DNA from: Krasilnikoviella flava
Lineage (GTDB): Bacteria > Actinomycetota > Actinomycetes > Actinomycetales > Cellulomonadaceae
Reading direction: 5' to 3'
DNA: 64,000 nt
Assembly: GCF_900167525.1 (NCBI RefSeq)
Contig: NZ_FUZQ01000003.1
Location: forward strand, 248,001-312,000
In this document: positions 25,259 to 34,751 of the stretch, piece after piece
Layout of the letters: each line of letters begins with the position of its first letter
How positions within the stretch are numbered: the first letter of the stretch is position 1
Position numbers and translations under genes: made by a program
Notes under the pieces: model-generated
The model's database searches: none
What the model was told of the DNA's origin: nothing
The model's input: only the letters and a program-made list of their open reading frames with translations

Positions 25259-26242
25259 TCAGAGCCAGCCCACGCGGCGGAAGACGCGGTAGAGCACCAC
25301 GCACCCCACCGCCATGAGCAGCAGCGCGAACGGGTAGCCGAGCAGCCAGTGCAGCTCCGGCATGCGGCGGAAGTTCATGCCGTAGATCCCGGCCACCACG
25401 GTGGGGTAGACGAGGATCGCCGCCCACGCCGAGATCTTGCGCATGTCCTCGTTCTGCCGCACCGAGACCTGGGACAGGTGCACCTGCAGCATGTCGGAGA
25501 GCAGGTCGTCGTGGGCGTCGAGGTGCCGGTCGATCCGCTCCACGGTGGACGCCACCCGCTCCAGGGTGCGCCGGTCGGCGACGACGCGCCGCTCGTCCCC
25601 GTCCTGGGTGAGCTCGGGGAGCTCCGCCGCCATGGGCAGCAGCGCGCGCCGGGCCTCCGTGATCTCCCGCTTGAGGTCGTACAGGCGCTGCACCGGGTCG
25701 GCCGTCGCGCGGTCGAAGACGATCCGCTCGGTGTCCGCGACGGCGTCCCCGAGCGCGACCTCGACCTCCGACGCCGCGCCCACCAGGGCGAGCACCACCG
25801 CCAGCGCCACCCGCTGCGCCCCCGAGTCGTGCGCCGGGCCCGGGCCGCGCAGCCTCTCCAGCGCGCGGTCGTGCACCCCCGCGCCGCCCGCCTCGAAGGT
25901 CAGCACCAGCTCCGGGCCCACGAGGATGCCGAGCTCCCCCGTGTGCACCTGCCGGTCCGTCTCCGTGAACCACACCGTGGGGGTGAGCACCGCGACCCAG
26001 TCGTCGTCGAGCCACCGCACCGCGGCCACCGGCCGCTTGGGCACCTCCCGCGACATGGCGTGCACCCCCGCCAGCCGGTCGCGCAGCGCCGGGTCGAGCT
26101 CCTCAGCCGCGGCCAGGAAACCCTGCTTGCCCTCCGCGTGCAGCCAGCGCGCCGGGTGCGCGGCGTCGGATGCGTCGACCGGAGCACCGTGCGTCCCGAC
26201 GAACCACACCTTCGCGCCCGCAGGCGTCTCCTCGTCCGTCAC
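25259..26242 (-). CDS. CorA-family Mg2+/Co2+ channel protein
   Basis: 327 residues from GTG 26242. Long N-terminal alpha/beta cytoplasmic domain, a coiled helix around residues 190-260, then two C-terminal helices with the selectivity motif YGMNF between them. The order and length are normal for CorA. It sits 60 bp upstream of the response regulator on the same strand, so it could be the first gene of that transcript or separate. Confidence 0.9.
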   Translation of the reverse strand: MTDEETPAGAKVWFVGTHGAPVDASDAAHPARWLHAEGKQGFLAAAEELDPALRDRLAGVHAMSREVPKRPVAAVRWLDDDWVAVLTPTVWFTETDRQVHTGELGILVGPELVLTFEAGGAGVHDRALERLRGPGPAHDSGAQRVALAVVLALVGAASEVEVALGDAVADTERIVFDRATADPVQRLYDLKREITEARRALLPMAAELPELTQDGDERRVVADRRTLERVASTVERIDRHLDAHDDLLSDMLQVHLSQVSVRQNEDMRKISAWAAILVYPTVVAGIYGMNFRRMPELHWLLGYPFALLLMAVGCVVLYRVFRRVGWL

Positions 26243-26355
26243 CCCCGCATTCTCGGACGAACCGGTCGCGTCGGCGCGGTGGGGTCATTGACGATGACGA
26301 CCGCAAAGTACATAGTTCATGATCAATACTCACTCCGAGTCGAGCGGAGACTCTC

Positions 26356-27297
26356 GTGACCTGGATCGTCGTAGGCGGCTTCGCCGTGGAGCCGATCGTG
26401 CTTGTCCTCGCCCTCGCGCTCGTCGCCGGCGGGCTGCTCTGGTGGGACGGACGGCGCACAGTCGCCCCCACCACGTCTGCCCGACGCGGCATCCGGCACG
26501 CGACGATCACGTTCGCCGTCGCGCTGACCCCACTGGTCGTCGGGATGGCCTCCCCTGTGCTGGTCTTCTACTTCGGGCTTCTGGCGCCCCGGCTCGAGCC
26601 CCGCCTACTCGCGATCGCTCCCACCATCGGGCTGTGGGCTTTCCTCGCCGTCCAGACGGTCGGCGAGCTCACCTGGCCCGGGCCGCGCGGCTCGCACCGG
26701 GAGGCACGACTGGTTGCCCGCACCGCTTCCGACGTCGTCGGCCACGCCGCCCGGCGGTGGATGTGGGCGACGGTCGCCGTGCTCGCCGCCGCCGGTGGCG
26801 CCCTCGCCCTGGCCGCGGACGGCCCGCGGACGATCGCCCGTCTCGCCGACGGCGCCGTCGCGGCACAGACCTCGTTCCCTGGGTGGTCGTGGACCATCCC
26901 GGTGCTGGCAGTGGCGATGGTCGCCGCCGGCGCCACCGAGGCGGTGCTGCGGCTCGTCGCCTCGCGTCCCGCCGTCGAGGGGGTCGACGGGTACTGGGAC
27001 ATGTGGCTGCGCCGCCGCGCTGCCCGACGCCTGGTGCGCGTCACGCAACTGGTCCTCGGGCTCACCCTCGCGGGGCTCGTCGGGCTCGCCGGCCTCTCGC
27101 TCCGCTGGCTCGGCCTGGCGGTCATGGCCGGCGAGGCACCAGCTGTCGGATCGAGCGTGCACGTCCTTGTCGGGGACGTGCTGTGCGGGATCGCGATAGC
27201 CGCCGTCGCCGCCTCGCTCGTCGCAGCGGCCTGGCCTGCGCGCGACCCCGCACCGCAGTCCACAATCGGGCAGGTCCCCGCAGGGGCGCGGTCATGA
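26356..27297 (+). CDS. Integral membrane protein of unknown function, coupled to a YtrA-type GntR regulator
   Basis: 313 residues from GTG 26356 (GCGGAGA upstream). I do not recognise the family. About seven hydrophobic segments are visible: near 1-25, 50-75, 85-105, 130-150, 175-200, 235-260 and 275-300. Cytoplasmic stretches are Arg-rich (VDGYWDMWLRRRAARRLVRV). Its TGA overlaps the ATG of the GntR gene. YtrA-type regulators usually control ABC transporters and permease-like membrane proteins, but no ATP-binding subunit follows. Confidence 0.8.
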   Translation: MTWIVVGGFAVEPIVLVLALALVAGGLLWWDGRRTVAPTTSARRGIRHATITFAVALTPLVVGMASPVLVFYFGLLAPRLEPRLLAIAPTIGLWAFLAVQTVGELTWPGPRGSHREARLVARTASDVVGHAARRWMWATVAVLAAAGGALALAADGPRTIARLADGAVAAQTSFPGWSWTIPVLAVAMVAAGATEAVLRLVASRPAVEGVDGYWDMWLRRRAARRLVRVTQLVLGLTLAGLVGLAGLSLRWLGLAVMAGEAPAVGSSVHVLVGDVLCGIAIAAVAASLVAAAWPARDPAPQSTIGQVPAGARS

Positions 27298-27680
27298 CTC
27301 TCACCGTCCGGATCGACACGACCTCGCCGGTGCCACACTACGAGCAGCTCCGGTCCCAGCTCGCCGCACTCGTCACGGCGGGCACCCTGCCCGATGGCGA
27401 GCGCCTGCCGACCGTCCGTGCCCTCGCCCACGACCTCGGTATCGCGCCTGGCACGGTGGCACGCACCTACCGCGACCTGGAGGCGGCCGGCCTGGTCACC
27501 ACGCGACGCCGGGCGGGCACACTCGTCACCGCGCCCGCGGCGACCCTCGACCGGGCCGCCGTGACCGAGGAAGCGCGGCGATTCGTCCGGCTGGCCCGTG
27601 ACCACGGCCTCACAGATGCGGAGGTGCGCGACGCCATCGCGGCAGAGCTGGTGCTGTCCCCTCGCATCGGCTGCGGCTGA
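27294..27680 (+). CDS. YtrA-subfamily GntR transcriptional regulator
   Basis: 128 residues from ATG 27294 (ATGA overlap). N-terminal GntR winged helix (PHYEQLRSQLAALVTAG, LPTVRALAHDLGIAPGTVARTYRDLEAAGLV) with only a short helical tail (about 80-128), the hallmark of the YtrA branch. Likely controls its own operon; these proteins often respond to cell-envelope-active compounds. Confidence 0.9.
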   Translation: MTLTVRIDTTSPVPHYEQLRSQLAALVTAGTLPDGERLPTVRALAHDLGIAPGTVARTYRDLEAAGLVTTRRRAGTLVTAPAATLDRAAVTEEARRFVRLARDHGLTDAEVRDAIAAELVLSPRIGCG

Positions 27681-27722
27681 TCGGGCGGCACTTCGCGTTC
27701 AGATCGGCCGTTCCCACCGGAT

Positions 27723-27740
27723 CGGCAGTTCGAGCTGCCG
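27723..27740. terminator. Short hairpin between convergent genes
   Basis: CGGCAG (27723-27728) pairs with CTGCCG (27735-27740) over a 6-nt TTCGAG loop. It lies between the GntR stop (27680) and the stop of the minus-strand MFS (27750), where a bidirectional terminator is expected. Confidence 0.45.
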
Positions 27741-27749
27741 GCAGGAACC

Positions 27750-29069
<1,320 letters not shown>

Positions 29070-29103
29070 CAGTAAGCGCCCCCGACGCCGGGCAACGAAT
29101 CGA

Positions 29104-29128
29104 TGTAGTCCTGCGCTACACCTATGCT
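29104..29128. promoter_or_regulatory. Operator and -10 element for the DUF5937 regulator
   Basis: TGTAG-7 bp-CTACA (29104-29120) is a perfect 5-bp inverted repeat between the divergent MFS and regulator genes. It is followed by a -10-like TATGCT (29123-29128) whose expected transcription start falls on the GTG at 29135, implying a leaderless mRNA and autorepression. Confidence 0.5.
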
Positions 29129-29134
29129 CGCTCC

Positions 29135-30106
29135 GTGGGATGGATGCGCTACGAACTGGCCGGCATGGACCTCGCCGACGTCCGGTTCGCCGTCTCCCCG
29201 CTGAACGAGCTGGTCCTGTCGCTGCGCACCTGGCGTGACCCGGGTCGCTACCCGCTCCACCTGCCGTGGTTGCGTCGCACCCAGGAGGCCCGCTCGCGCC
29301 TCGACGGCGAGATGCTGCTCGCGCTGACCAACGAGGTGCTGTGGACGCCGGACTTCCTCACCCCGCGCCCGCGCAGCCCGCTCACCCGGATCGACGACGA
29401 GCTGGCCGCCGTCGCCGCGACCGGGGACGACGTCGTCGCCCGCGAGCTCGCCGCCCTGCACTCGGGCGGCCGCCCCGCTCCGCTCCGCGACCCGCTCCCC
29501 CGCGTGCGGCGACGGGCGCTCGACGCGCTGACCGCCTACTGGGACTCGTGCTTCGCGCCGTACTGGCCCCGGATGCGCGCCGTGCTCCAGGCCGACGTCG
29601 TGCACCGCGGAGCGGTGATCTCCGCGCGCGGGGCGGGCGCGATGTTCGCCGACCTCGCCGACCGGGTGTCCTTCGCCGACGGCGTGGTGAGCGTGCAGCT
29701 CGGGAGCTCGACGAAGGACCTGCGACGGGCCACGACCGGAGAGGGCCTGACGCTGGTGCCCACACTGTTCACCGGTGGCGCGTCCGCCCCCATCTCCGCC
29801 GACGAGCCGCCGATGATCATGTACGGCGCGCGCGGCACGGGGACGCTGTGGCAGGCGGAGCAGCAGGTCGCGGACGACGCCCTGGTCGCCGTCCTGGGCC
29901 GCGCGCGGGCGGGGCTGCTCACCGCGCTGGAGCGACCCGCGTCGTCCACCGAGCTGGCCCGCCGCCTGGACGTCACGACGAGCGCCGTGAACCAGCACCT
30001 GCGCGTCCTGCGCGACGTGGGCCTGCTGACCTCCGCCCGCGCCGGCCGGTCGGTGCTGTACCTGCGCTCCGAGGTGGGGGACGCGCTGGTCGGGCCGACC
30101 CGCTGA
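29135..30106 (+). CDS. ArsR-type regulator with N-terminal DUF5937
   Basis: 323 residues from GTG 29135 (ATG 29144 is the alternative; no ribosome binding site for either, and the -10 placement suggests leaderless translation). Residues 1-240 match DUF5937 (RYELAGMDLADVRFAVSPLNELVLSL). Residues ~245-323 are an ArsR winged helix (STELARRLDVTTSAVNQHLRVL). This architecture is common in actinobacteria next to MFS exporters. It likely represses the divergent MFS gene. Confidence 0.87.
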   Translation: MGWMRYELAGMDLADVRFAVSPLNELVLSLRTWRDPGRYPLHLPWLRRTQEARSRLDGEMLLALTNEVLWTPDFLTPRPRSPLTRIDDELAAVAATGDDVVARELAALHSGGRPAPLRDPLPRVRRRALDALTAYWDSCFAPYWPRMRAVLQADVVHRGAVISARGAGAMFADLADRVSFADGVVSVQLGSSTKDLRRATTGEGLTLVPTLFTGGASAPISADEPPMIMYGARGTGTLWQAEQQVADDALVAVLGRARAGLLTALERPASSTELARRLDVTTSAVNQHLRVLRDVGLLTSARAGRSVLYLRSEVGDALVGPTR

Positions 30107-30110
30107 GCGG

Positions 30111-30683
30111 TCAGGCGCCGACGCGCGCCAGGTGCGCATCGAGCACGTCGAGCGCCCACCCGGCGTCGGCGCCGGGCTCCTGCCGCACGACGTGCAGCGC
30201 GAGGCCGTCGACCAGCGCGTGCAGCTCCCGCACCTCGAGGTCGGACGGCGGGCGCCCGGTCAGTGCGGCGAGCGCCCGCGCGCAGACGTCGTGGATCGCG
30301 TCCTGCGAGGCGCGGTGCCCCTCCCGCAGGGCGGGGTCGGTCATGGCGGCGGTGCCGAGGGCGAGGTAGGCCTCCATCTCGGTGCGGCGCTCGGCGTCGA
30401 GCGGCAGGAGCTGCGCCAGCACGGCGCGCGACCAGCCCTCGCCGTCTTCCACGGCGTCCACCCGCTCCAGCAGCCGCTCGAGCACCAGCGCCACGGCGCG
30501 CTCGCGCACGCTGGCCACGGTGGGGAAGGTGTAGCGCAGGGAGCTCTGGGGCAGGCCGGCCTCGGCCGCCACGTTGCGCACGGACAGGGCCTCCAGGCCG
30601 TCGCGCACGAGGACGCGCCACGCGGCCTCGGACACCTGGCGGCGGCGTTCGTCACGGTCGAGCTTCTGGGGCACGCGGCCCAT
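30111..30683 (-). CDS. TetR-family repressor of the paired SMR genes
   Basis: 190 residues. N-terminal TetR HTH (SVRNVAAEAGLPQSSLRYTFPT, residues about 33-54) and a helical ligand domain. It is divergent from two small-multidrug-resistance genes, and two 18-bp palindromes lie in the shared promoter, the first beginning 2 bp before its own start codon. Predicted to repress both directions until a cationic compound binds. Confidence 0.92.
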   Translation of the reverse strand: MGRVPQKLDRDERRRQVSEAAWRVLVRDGLEALSVRNVAAEAGLPQSSLRYTFPTVASVRERAVALVLERLLERVDAVEDGEGWSRAVLAQLLPLDAERRTEMEAYLALGTAAMTDPALREGHRASQDAIHDVCARALAALTGRPPSDLEVRELHALVDGLALHVVRQEPGADAGWALDVLDAHLARVGA

Positions 30684-30684
30684 G

Positions 30685-30702
30685 TTCGCACAGTCGTGCG
30701 AA
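30685..30702. promoter_or_regulatory. TetR operator 1
   Basis: TTCGCAC-AGTC-GTGCGAA, perfect 7-bp arms, directly upstream of the TetR start codon. Same arms as operator 2, centred 34 bp away. Confidence 0.8.
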
Positions 30703-30718
30703 GTGTGCTAGAACTGTC

Positions 30719-30736
30719 TTCGCACGATCGTGCGAA
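30719..30736. promoter_or_regulatory. TetR operator 2
   Basis: TTCGCACGATCGTGCGAA, a fully symmetric 18-bp palindrome, 39 bp upstream of the first SMR gene. With operator 1 it forms a repeated site for the adjacent TetR protein. Confidence 0.82.
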
Positions 30737-30774
30737 GACAACCACCCGATCCCGATCGAGAGGAAGTGAGAACC

Positions 30775-31089
30775 GTGGACTGGCTGATCCTCATCGCCGC
30801 CGGCGTCATGGAGGCCGTCTGGGCGACCGCGCTCGCCGCGTCGCGCGGCTTCAGGCGGCCGGTGGCGACGATCGTGTTCGTCGTCGGCCTGGCCCTGAGC
30901 ATGTGGGGGCTGGCGCACGCGATGCTCACCATCGAAGTGGGCACCGCCTACGCCGTGTGGGTGGGCATCGGCGCCGTGCTCACGGTGCTCGTCGCCATCG
31001 TGCGCGGCGACGAGCGGCTGACCGTCGCCCGCGCGCTGCTGCTGGTCGGCCTGGTCGGGTCGGTCGTGGGACTCAAGGTGGTGAGCTGA
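30775..31089 (+). CDS. Small multidrug resistance (SMR) subunit 1
   Basis: 104 residues from GTG 30775 (GAGAGGAAG upstream); four helices. The essential Glu13 is in VMEAVWATAL, and GTAYAVWVGIGA is the conserved TM3 segment. One of two adjacent, different SMR genes, the arrangement of obligate heterodimers such as YkkCD. Proton-coupled export of small cations or guanidinium-type compounds. Confidence 0.92.
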   Translation: MDWLILIAAGVMEAVWATALAASRGFRRPVATIVFVVGLALSMWGLAHAMLTIEVGTAYAVWVGIGAVLTVLVAIVRGDERLTVARALLLVGLVGSVVGLKVVS

Positions 31090-31090
31090 C

Positions 31091-31480
31091 ATGAGCGCGA
31101 AGAACGCGAACGGGGCCGCCTGGGGCGTCCTCCTGGCGAGCTCCGTGCTGGAGGCCGTCTGGGCCACCGCCCTGCACGCCAGCCACGGGTTCACGCAGCC
31201 CGGCCCGACCACCCTCTTCGTCGTGGCGCTGGCTCTGAGCATGCTGGGCCTGGGGTACGCCGCGAAGCACCTGCCGATCGGCACGGCCTACGCCATCTGG
31301 ACGGGCATCGGCGCGGCACTGACCGTCGCGTGGGCGATGCTCACGGGCACCGAGACGGCGTCGCTGCTGAAGGCCCTGTTCCTCCTCGGCATCATCGGCT
31401 GCGCCATCGGCCTCAAGCTGGTCGGCGACAAGGCCGACCGTCGCGAGGCCGACGACCGGGCGGCCGCGACCGCCGACTGA
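31091..31480 (+). CDS. Small multidrug resistance (SMR) subunit 2
   Basis: 129 residues starting one base after the stop of subunit 1. Glu21 lies in VLEAVWATALHASHGF, and IGTAYAIWTGIGAALTVAWA forms TM3. Compared with subunit 1 it has about 8 extra N-terminal residues and a charged 18-residue C-terminal tail. That asymmetry fits opposite membrane orientations in a heterodimer. Confidence 0.92.
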   Translation: MSAKNANGAAWGVLLASSVLEAVWATALHASHGFTQPGPTTLFVVALALSMLGLGYAAKHLPIGTAYAIWTGIGAALTVAWAMLTGTETASLLKALFLLGIIGCAIGLKLVGDKADRREADDRAAATAD

Positions 31481-31482
31481 CA

Positions 31483-31518
31483 CGAGACCCCCGGGACGCC
31501 CGCCCCCCGGGGGTCTCG
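31483..31518. terminator. Bidirectional hairpin terminator
   Basis: CGAGACCCCCGGG (31483-31495) pairs perfectly with CCCGGGGGTCTCG (31506-31518), a 13-bp stem with a 10-nt loop. It lies between the SMR stop and the stop of the convergent DHA2 transporter. Confidence 0.7.
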
Positions 31519-31537
31519 CCGTCGCGCACGGCCCGGC

Positions 31538-33028
31538 TCAGGCCGCCCGCGCCCCTGCCGCGCCGACGACGGGGCGCCGGGGGCGCAGGAGCACCACCGC
31601 GACGACGACACCCAGCAGGACGAGCCCCGCGTTGACCGCGACGGCGACGGTCACGCCGTGGTGGACGGCCGATGCCGTCACCCCGCCCGCCGAGGCGGCC
31701 GCGACCACCGCCGACATGATCGGCGTCCCCAGGGTGATGCCGACCTGCTGCGACATCGAGGCGAGGCCCGTGGCCAGCCCCTGCTCCGCGTCGGGCAGGC
31801 CGTTCGTGGCCGTGACCATGAAGCCGACGATCACGAGCATGTTGCCGATGCCGCCGACGAAGGTCGCCGGCAGCAGCAGCGCGAGGGCGGCCGTGGTCCC
31901 CGTGCCCAGGAGGAGCAGCGCGGCGGTGGCGACGGCCTGCACGACGCCGCCGACGACGAGCGTGGTGCGGGTCGACGTCCGCGCGATCACCCGGGGCGCC
32001 ACCAGGCCGCCCAGGACGGTCCCGACGCCCAGCACCCCGAACGACAGCCCGGCGGCCAGCGGCGTGAAGTCGAGGGTCCGCTGCAGGTACAGGGTCAGCA
32101 GATAGACCAGCGACGTCTCGGTGGCGAAGGCGATGACGCCGATCGCGTTCCCCCAGGCGACGTTGCGTCGCCGCAGCACGCCCAGCGGCACCAGCGGCTG
32201 CGCGACGCGGCGCTCGATCAGGACGAACGCCACCAGCAGCAGGGCACCGGCCGCGAGGCCGGCGAGGGCGTGCGGGTCGGACCAGCCGTGCTCGCCCGCC
32301 TGGGTCAGGCCGTACACGAGGCCGAGCAGGCCGAGGGTGACCGTGAGGGCGCCGGGCAGGTCCAGTCGCGGCCGGACGGCGGGCCGCGACTCCCGGATCA
32401 CGAGCGGGGCCACCACCACGACGGCGAGCGCGACGGGCACATTGACGAAGAACGCCCAGCGCCACGAGAACAGGTCCGTCAGGACGCCGCCCAGGATCGC
32501 CCCCGCGGTGAAGCCCGCGGACATGAGCGCGCCGTTGATCCCGAGCGCCTTCTGGCGCAGCGGCCCCTCCGGGAACGACGTCGTGAGCAGGGACAGGCCG
32601 GCGGGCGTGGCGGCCGCGGTGGCGAGCCCCTGGGCCACGCGGGCGGCGAGGAGCATCTCGGGCGTGGTCGCCAGGCCGCCCACCAGGGACGACACGCCCA
32701 GCAGCGCCAGGCTGCCGACGAAGATCCGCTTGCGCCCGACCAGGTCCCCGATCCGGCCGAAGAAGAGCGTGAGGCCGGCGGCCGCGAGCGCGAACGAGGT
32801 CGCGATCCACTGGAGGCCGGAGAGCGGGAAGCCCAGACCGTCCCCGATCGCGGGGAGCGCGACGTTCAGGATCGAGAAGTCGACGGCGAGCATGAACTGC
32901 GCGACGAGCAGGACGGCGAGGACGAGCCGCATCCTGCCCGTGAGGCGCGGGGGCGCAGGCCGGGGCGGTGCGGTGCGGTGCGCGGTCGTGCGGGGCGCGG
33001 TCCTCGGGGCGGAGCTGACGGTGGTCAT
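31538..33028 (-). CDS. DHA2 (EmrB/QacA-type) MFS drug exporter
   Basis: 496 residues from ATG 33028 (AAAGGA upstream). About 14 helices, as in EmrB/QacA. Motif D1 appears as LAVDFSILNVALPAIGDGL in TM1, the loop-2 motif as GRIGDLVGRKRIFVG, and the TM5 antiporter motif as QGLATAAATPAGLSLL. Divergent from a TetR regulator with shared operator-like palindromes. Exports hydrophobic drugs using the proton gradient. Confidence 0.92.
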   Translation of the reverse strand: MTTVSSAPRTAPRTTAHRTAPPRPAPPRLTGRMRLVLAVLLVAQFMLAVDFSILNVALPAIGDGLGFPLSGLQWIATSFALAAAGLTLFFGRIGDLVGRKRIFVGSLALLGVSSLVGGLATTPEMLLAARVAQGLATAAATPAGLSLLTTSFPEGPLRQKALGINGALMSAGFTAGAILGGVLTDLFSWRWAFFVNVPVALAVVVVAPLVIRESRPAVRPRLDLPGALTVTLGLLGLVYGLTQAGEHGWSDPHALAGLAAGALLLVAFVLIERRVAQPLVPLGVLRRRNVAWGNAIGVIAFATETSLVYLLTLYLQRTLDFTPLAAGLSFGVLGVGTVLGGLVAPRVIARTSTRTTLVVGGVVQAVATAALLLLGTGTTAALALLLPATFVGGIGNMLVIVGFMVTATNGLPDAEQGLATGLASMSQQVGITLGTPIMSAVVAAASAGGVTASAVHHGVTVAVAVNAGLVLLGVVVAVVLLRPRRPVVGAAGARAA

Positions 33029-33106
33029 GACGATGGGTCCTTTCGTCACCCGGGGCCGCAGGGAGGCGGCGGCGCGGGACAGGGGCGGGAACAGGGGACC
33101 ACTAAT

Positions 33107-33120
33107 GGATCTGTAGTCCC
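33107..33120. promoter_or_regulatory. Degenerate TetR operator near the DHA2 gene
   Basis: GGATCTGTAGTCCC resembles the perfect palindrome 49 bp away with substitutions (CTG core and CC end kept). It lies on the DHA2 side of the divergent promoter. Confidence 0.4.
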
Positions 33121-33155
33121 GTTACTGCCGAACGTAGCACCAGGACGACGCAATG

Positions 33156-33169
33156 GGAACTGCAGTTCC
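33156..33169. promoter_or_regulatory. TetR operator upstream of the DHA2-linked regulator
   Basis: GGAACTGCAGTTCC, a perfect 14-bp palindrome between the divergent DHA2 exporter and TetR genes, 51 bp before the TetR start. Confidence 0.65.
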
Positions 33170-33219
33170 GATAACATGGCCCACGGGTCGCTCGGGCCCG
33201 TCGAAGGAGGAGGTCACCC

Positions 33220-33867
33220 ATGCCCGCACGACCGCACCAGGACACGACGGCGGACGACCCGCGCACCGCCGAGACCGCCCCCGGCACCGTGCGCCCCGGC
33301 GGCCGGACGGCGCGCGTCCGCGAGGCGGTCCTGCAGGTGGCCGGCGACACCCTGGCCACCGAGGGCTTCGCGGCGCTCGACCTGGCCGAGGTGGCGCGTC
33401 GCGCGGAGGTCGGCAAGACCACGGTGTACCGCCGCTGGGGCACCCCCGGGGCGCTCGCCGCCGACCTGCTCGTCGAGATGGCGGAGACGTCGCTCCCCCG
33501 CGCAGACACCGGCACCCTCGACGGCGACCTGCAGGCCAACGCGCGGCTGGTCGTGAAGACCCTCACGGACCCTCGGCAGGGGGCGCTCTTCCGCGCCCTG
33601 ATCGCCGCCTCGTTGTGCAACGACCAGGCGGCCGACGCCCTGCACCGCTTCTACGCGGTCCGCATCGGGGAGTGGGCAGCGTGCGTCACGGACGCCGTCG
33701 CCCGCGGCGAGGTCCCCGCGGGCACCGACGCCGACGCCGTCGTCGCCGCCGTCTCCGCGCCCCTCTACTACGCCATGGTCAACGTGGGCCGCCCCCCGGT
33801 GCAGGCCGACGCCGACCGCGCAGCCGGGGCCGCGGCCGCCGCGGCGCGCGCCGGCGTCTGGGCCTAG
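33220..33867 (+). CDS. TetR-family transcriptional regulator
   Basis: 215 residues from ATG 33220 behind GAAGGAGGAGG. A ~25-residue disordered N-terminus precedes the HTH (LDLAEVARRAEVGKTTVYRRWGTP); the C-terminal domain resembles TetR_C_16-type ligand domains. Divergent from the DHA2 exporter, its probable target. Confidence 0.9.
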   Translation: MPARPHQDTTADDPRTAETAPGTVRPGGRTARVREAVLQVAGDTLATEGFAALDLAEVARRAEVGKTTVYRRWGTPGALAADLLVEMAETSLPRADTGTLDGDLQANARLVVKTLTDPRQGALFRALIAASLCNDQAADALHRFYAVRIGEWAACVTDAVARGEVPAGTDADAVVAAVSAPLYYAMVNVGRPPVQADADRAAGAAAAAARAGVWA

Positions 33868-33885
33868 CGGTCACCGCGCGCGGCG

Positions 33886-34650
33886 TCAGACCTCGCGGCG
33901 GTGCACGACCTGCGCCGCGGCCTGGTCGCGCGGCATGAGCAGCACCTGGTCGACGTTGACGTGCGCCGGGCGGGTGGCGATCCACGCCACCGTCTCGGCG
34001 ACGTCCTCGGCCGTGAGCGGCTCGACGCCCGCATAGACGGCGTCCGCCCGCTCCTGGTCACCCTTGAAGCGCACCAGGGAGAAGTCGGTGTGCACCATGC
34101 CGGGGTCGATCTCGCTGACGCGCACGGGCTGGCCGAGCAGCTCGAGGCGCAGGACCCGGGTCAGCGCGGCCTCGGCGTGCTTGGCCGCGTTGTAGCCGGC
34201 GCCGCCCTTGTAGGGCTCGCGGCCGGCGATGGAGCCGATGGTGATGACCTGGCCGTCGCCGCTCGCGATCAGGCGCGGCAGCAGCGCCTTGGTGACGCGC
34301 ACCGTGCCGAGCACGTTGATGTCGTACATGCGCTGCCAGTCGGCGAGGTCGGCCTCGGCCACGGACTCGGTCCCCAGCGCGCCGCCGGCGTTGTTGACGA
34401 GCAGGTCGCAGCGGCCCGGCCCCGCGTCGATCGCCGCCGCGAACGCCTCGACGGACGCGTCGTCCGTGACGTCGAGCGGGAGCGCGGTCCCGCCGGTCTC
34501 GGCGGCCACCTGCTCGAGCCGGTCCATCCGGCGGGCGCCGAGAACGACATGGAAGCCCGCCGCCGCGAGGGCGCGGGCGCTGGCCGCGCCGATCCCGCTG
34601 CTGGCTCCGGTGACGACGGCGACGCGGGCGGTGCTGGGCGGGGTCGACAT
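33886..34650 (-). CDS. SDR-family oxidoreductase
   Basis: 254 residues from ATG 34650 (GAGGAGG upstream). Classical short-chain dehydrogenase: TGASSGIG cofactor motif (14-21), NNAG, Ser in ITIGSIAG, and catalytic YNAAK. Similar to YdfG-type NADP-dependent enzymes that reduce 3-hydroxy acids or small carbonyls. It ends convergent to the TetR gene. Confidence 0.9.
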   Translation of the reverse strand: MSTPPSTARVAVVTGASSGIGAASARALAAAGFHVVLGARRMDRLEQVAAETGGTALPLDVTDDASVEAFAAAIDAGPGRCDLLVNNAGGALGTESVAEADLADWQRMYDINVLGTVRVTKALLPRLIASGDGQVITIGSIAGREPYKGGAGYNAAKHAEAALTRVLRLELLGQPVRVSEIDPGMVHTDFSLVRFKGDQERADAVYAGVEPLTAEDVAETVAWIATRPAHVNVDQVLLMPRDQAAAQVVHRREV

Positions 34651-34751
34651 GGAGAGGCCCTCCTCGGGAGCGGGAACCGGTCGGCGCGGCGTCGACCTCG
34701 GGGATTCCCGATGCTAGTCGTCGACGCCGCGTCGCTCCGAGAGCAGACGTC

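Noticed and set aside
34698-34711. TCGGG-GATT-CCCGA as an operator
   Set aside because: Arms of only 5 bp in a GC-rich region; likely by chance.
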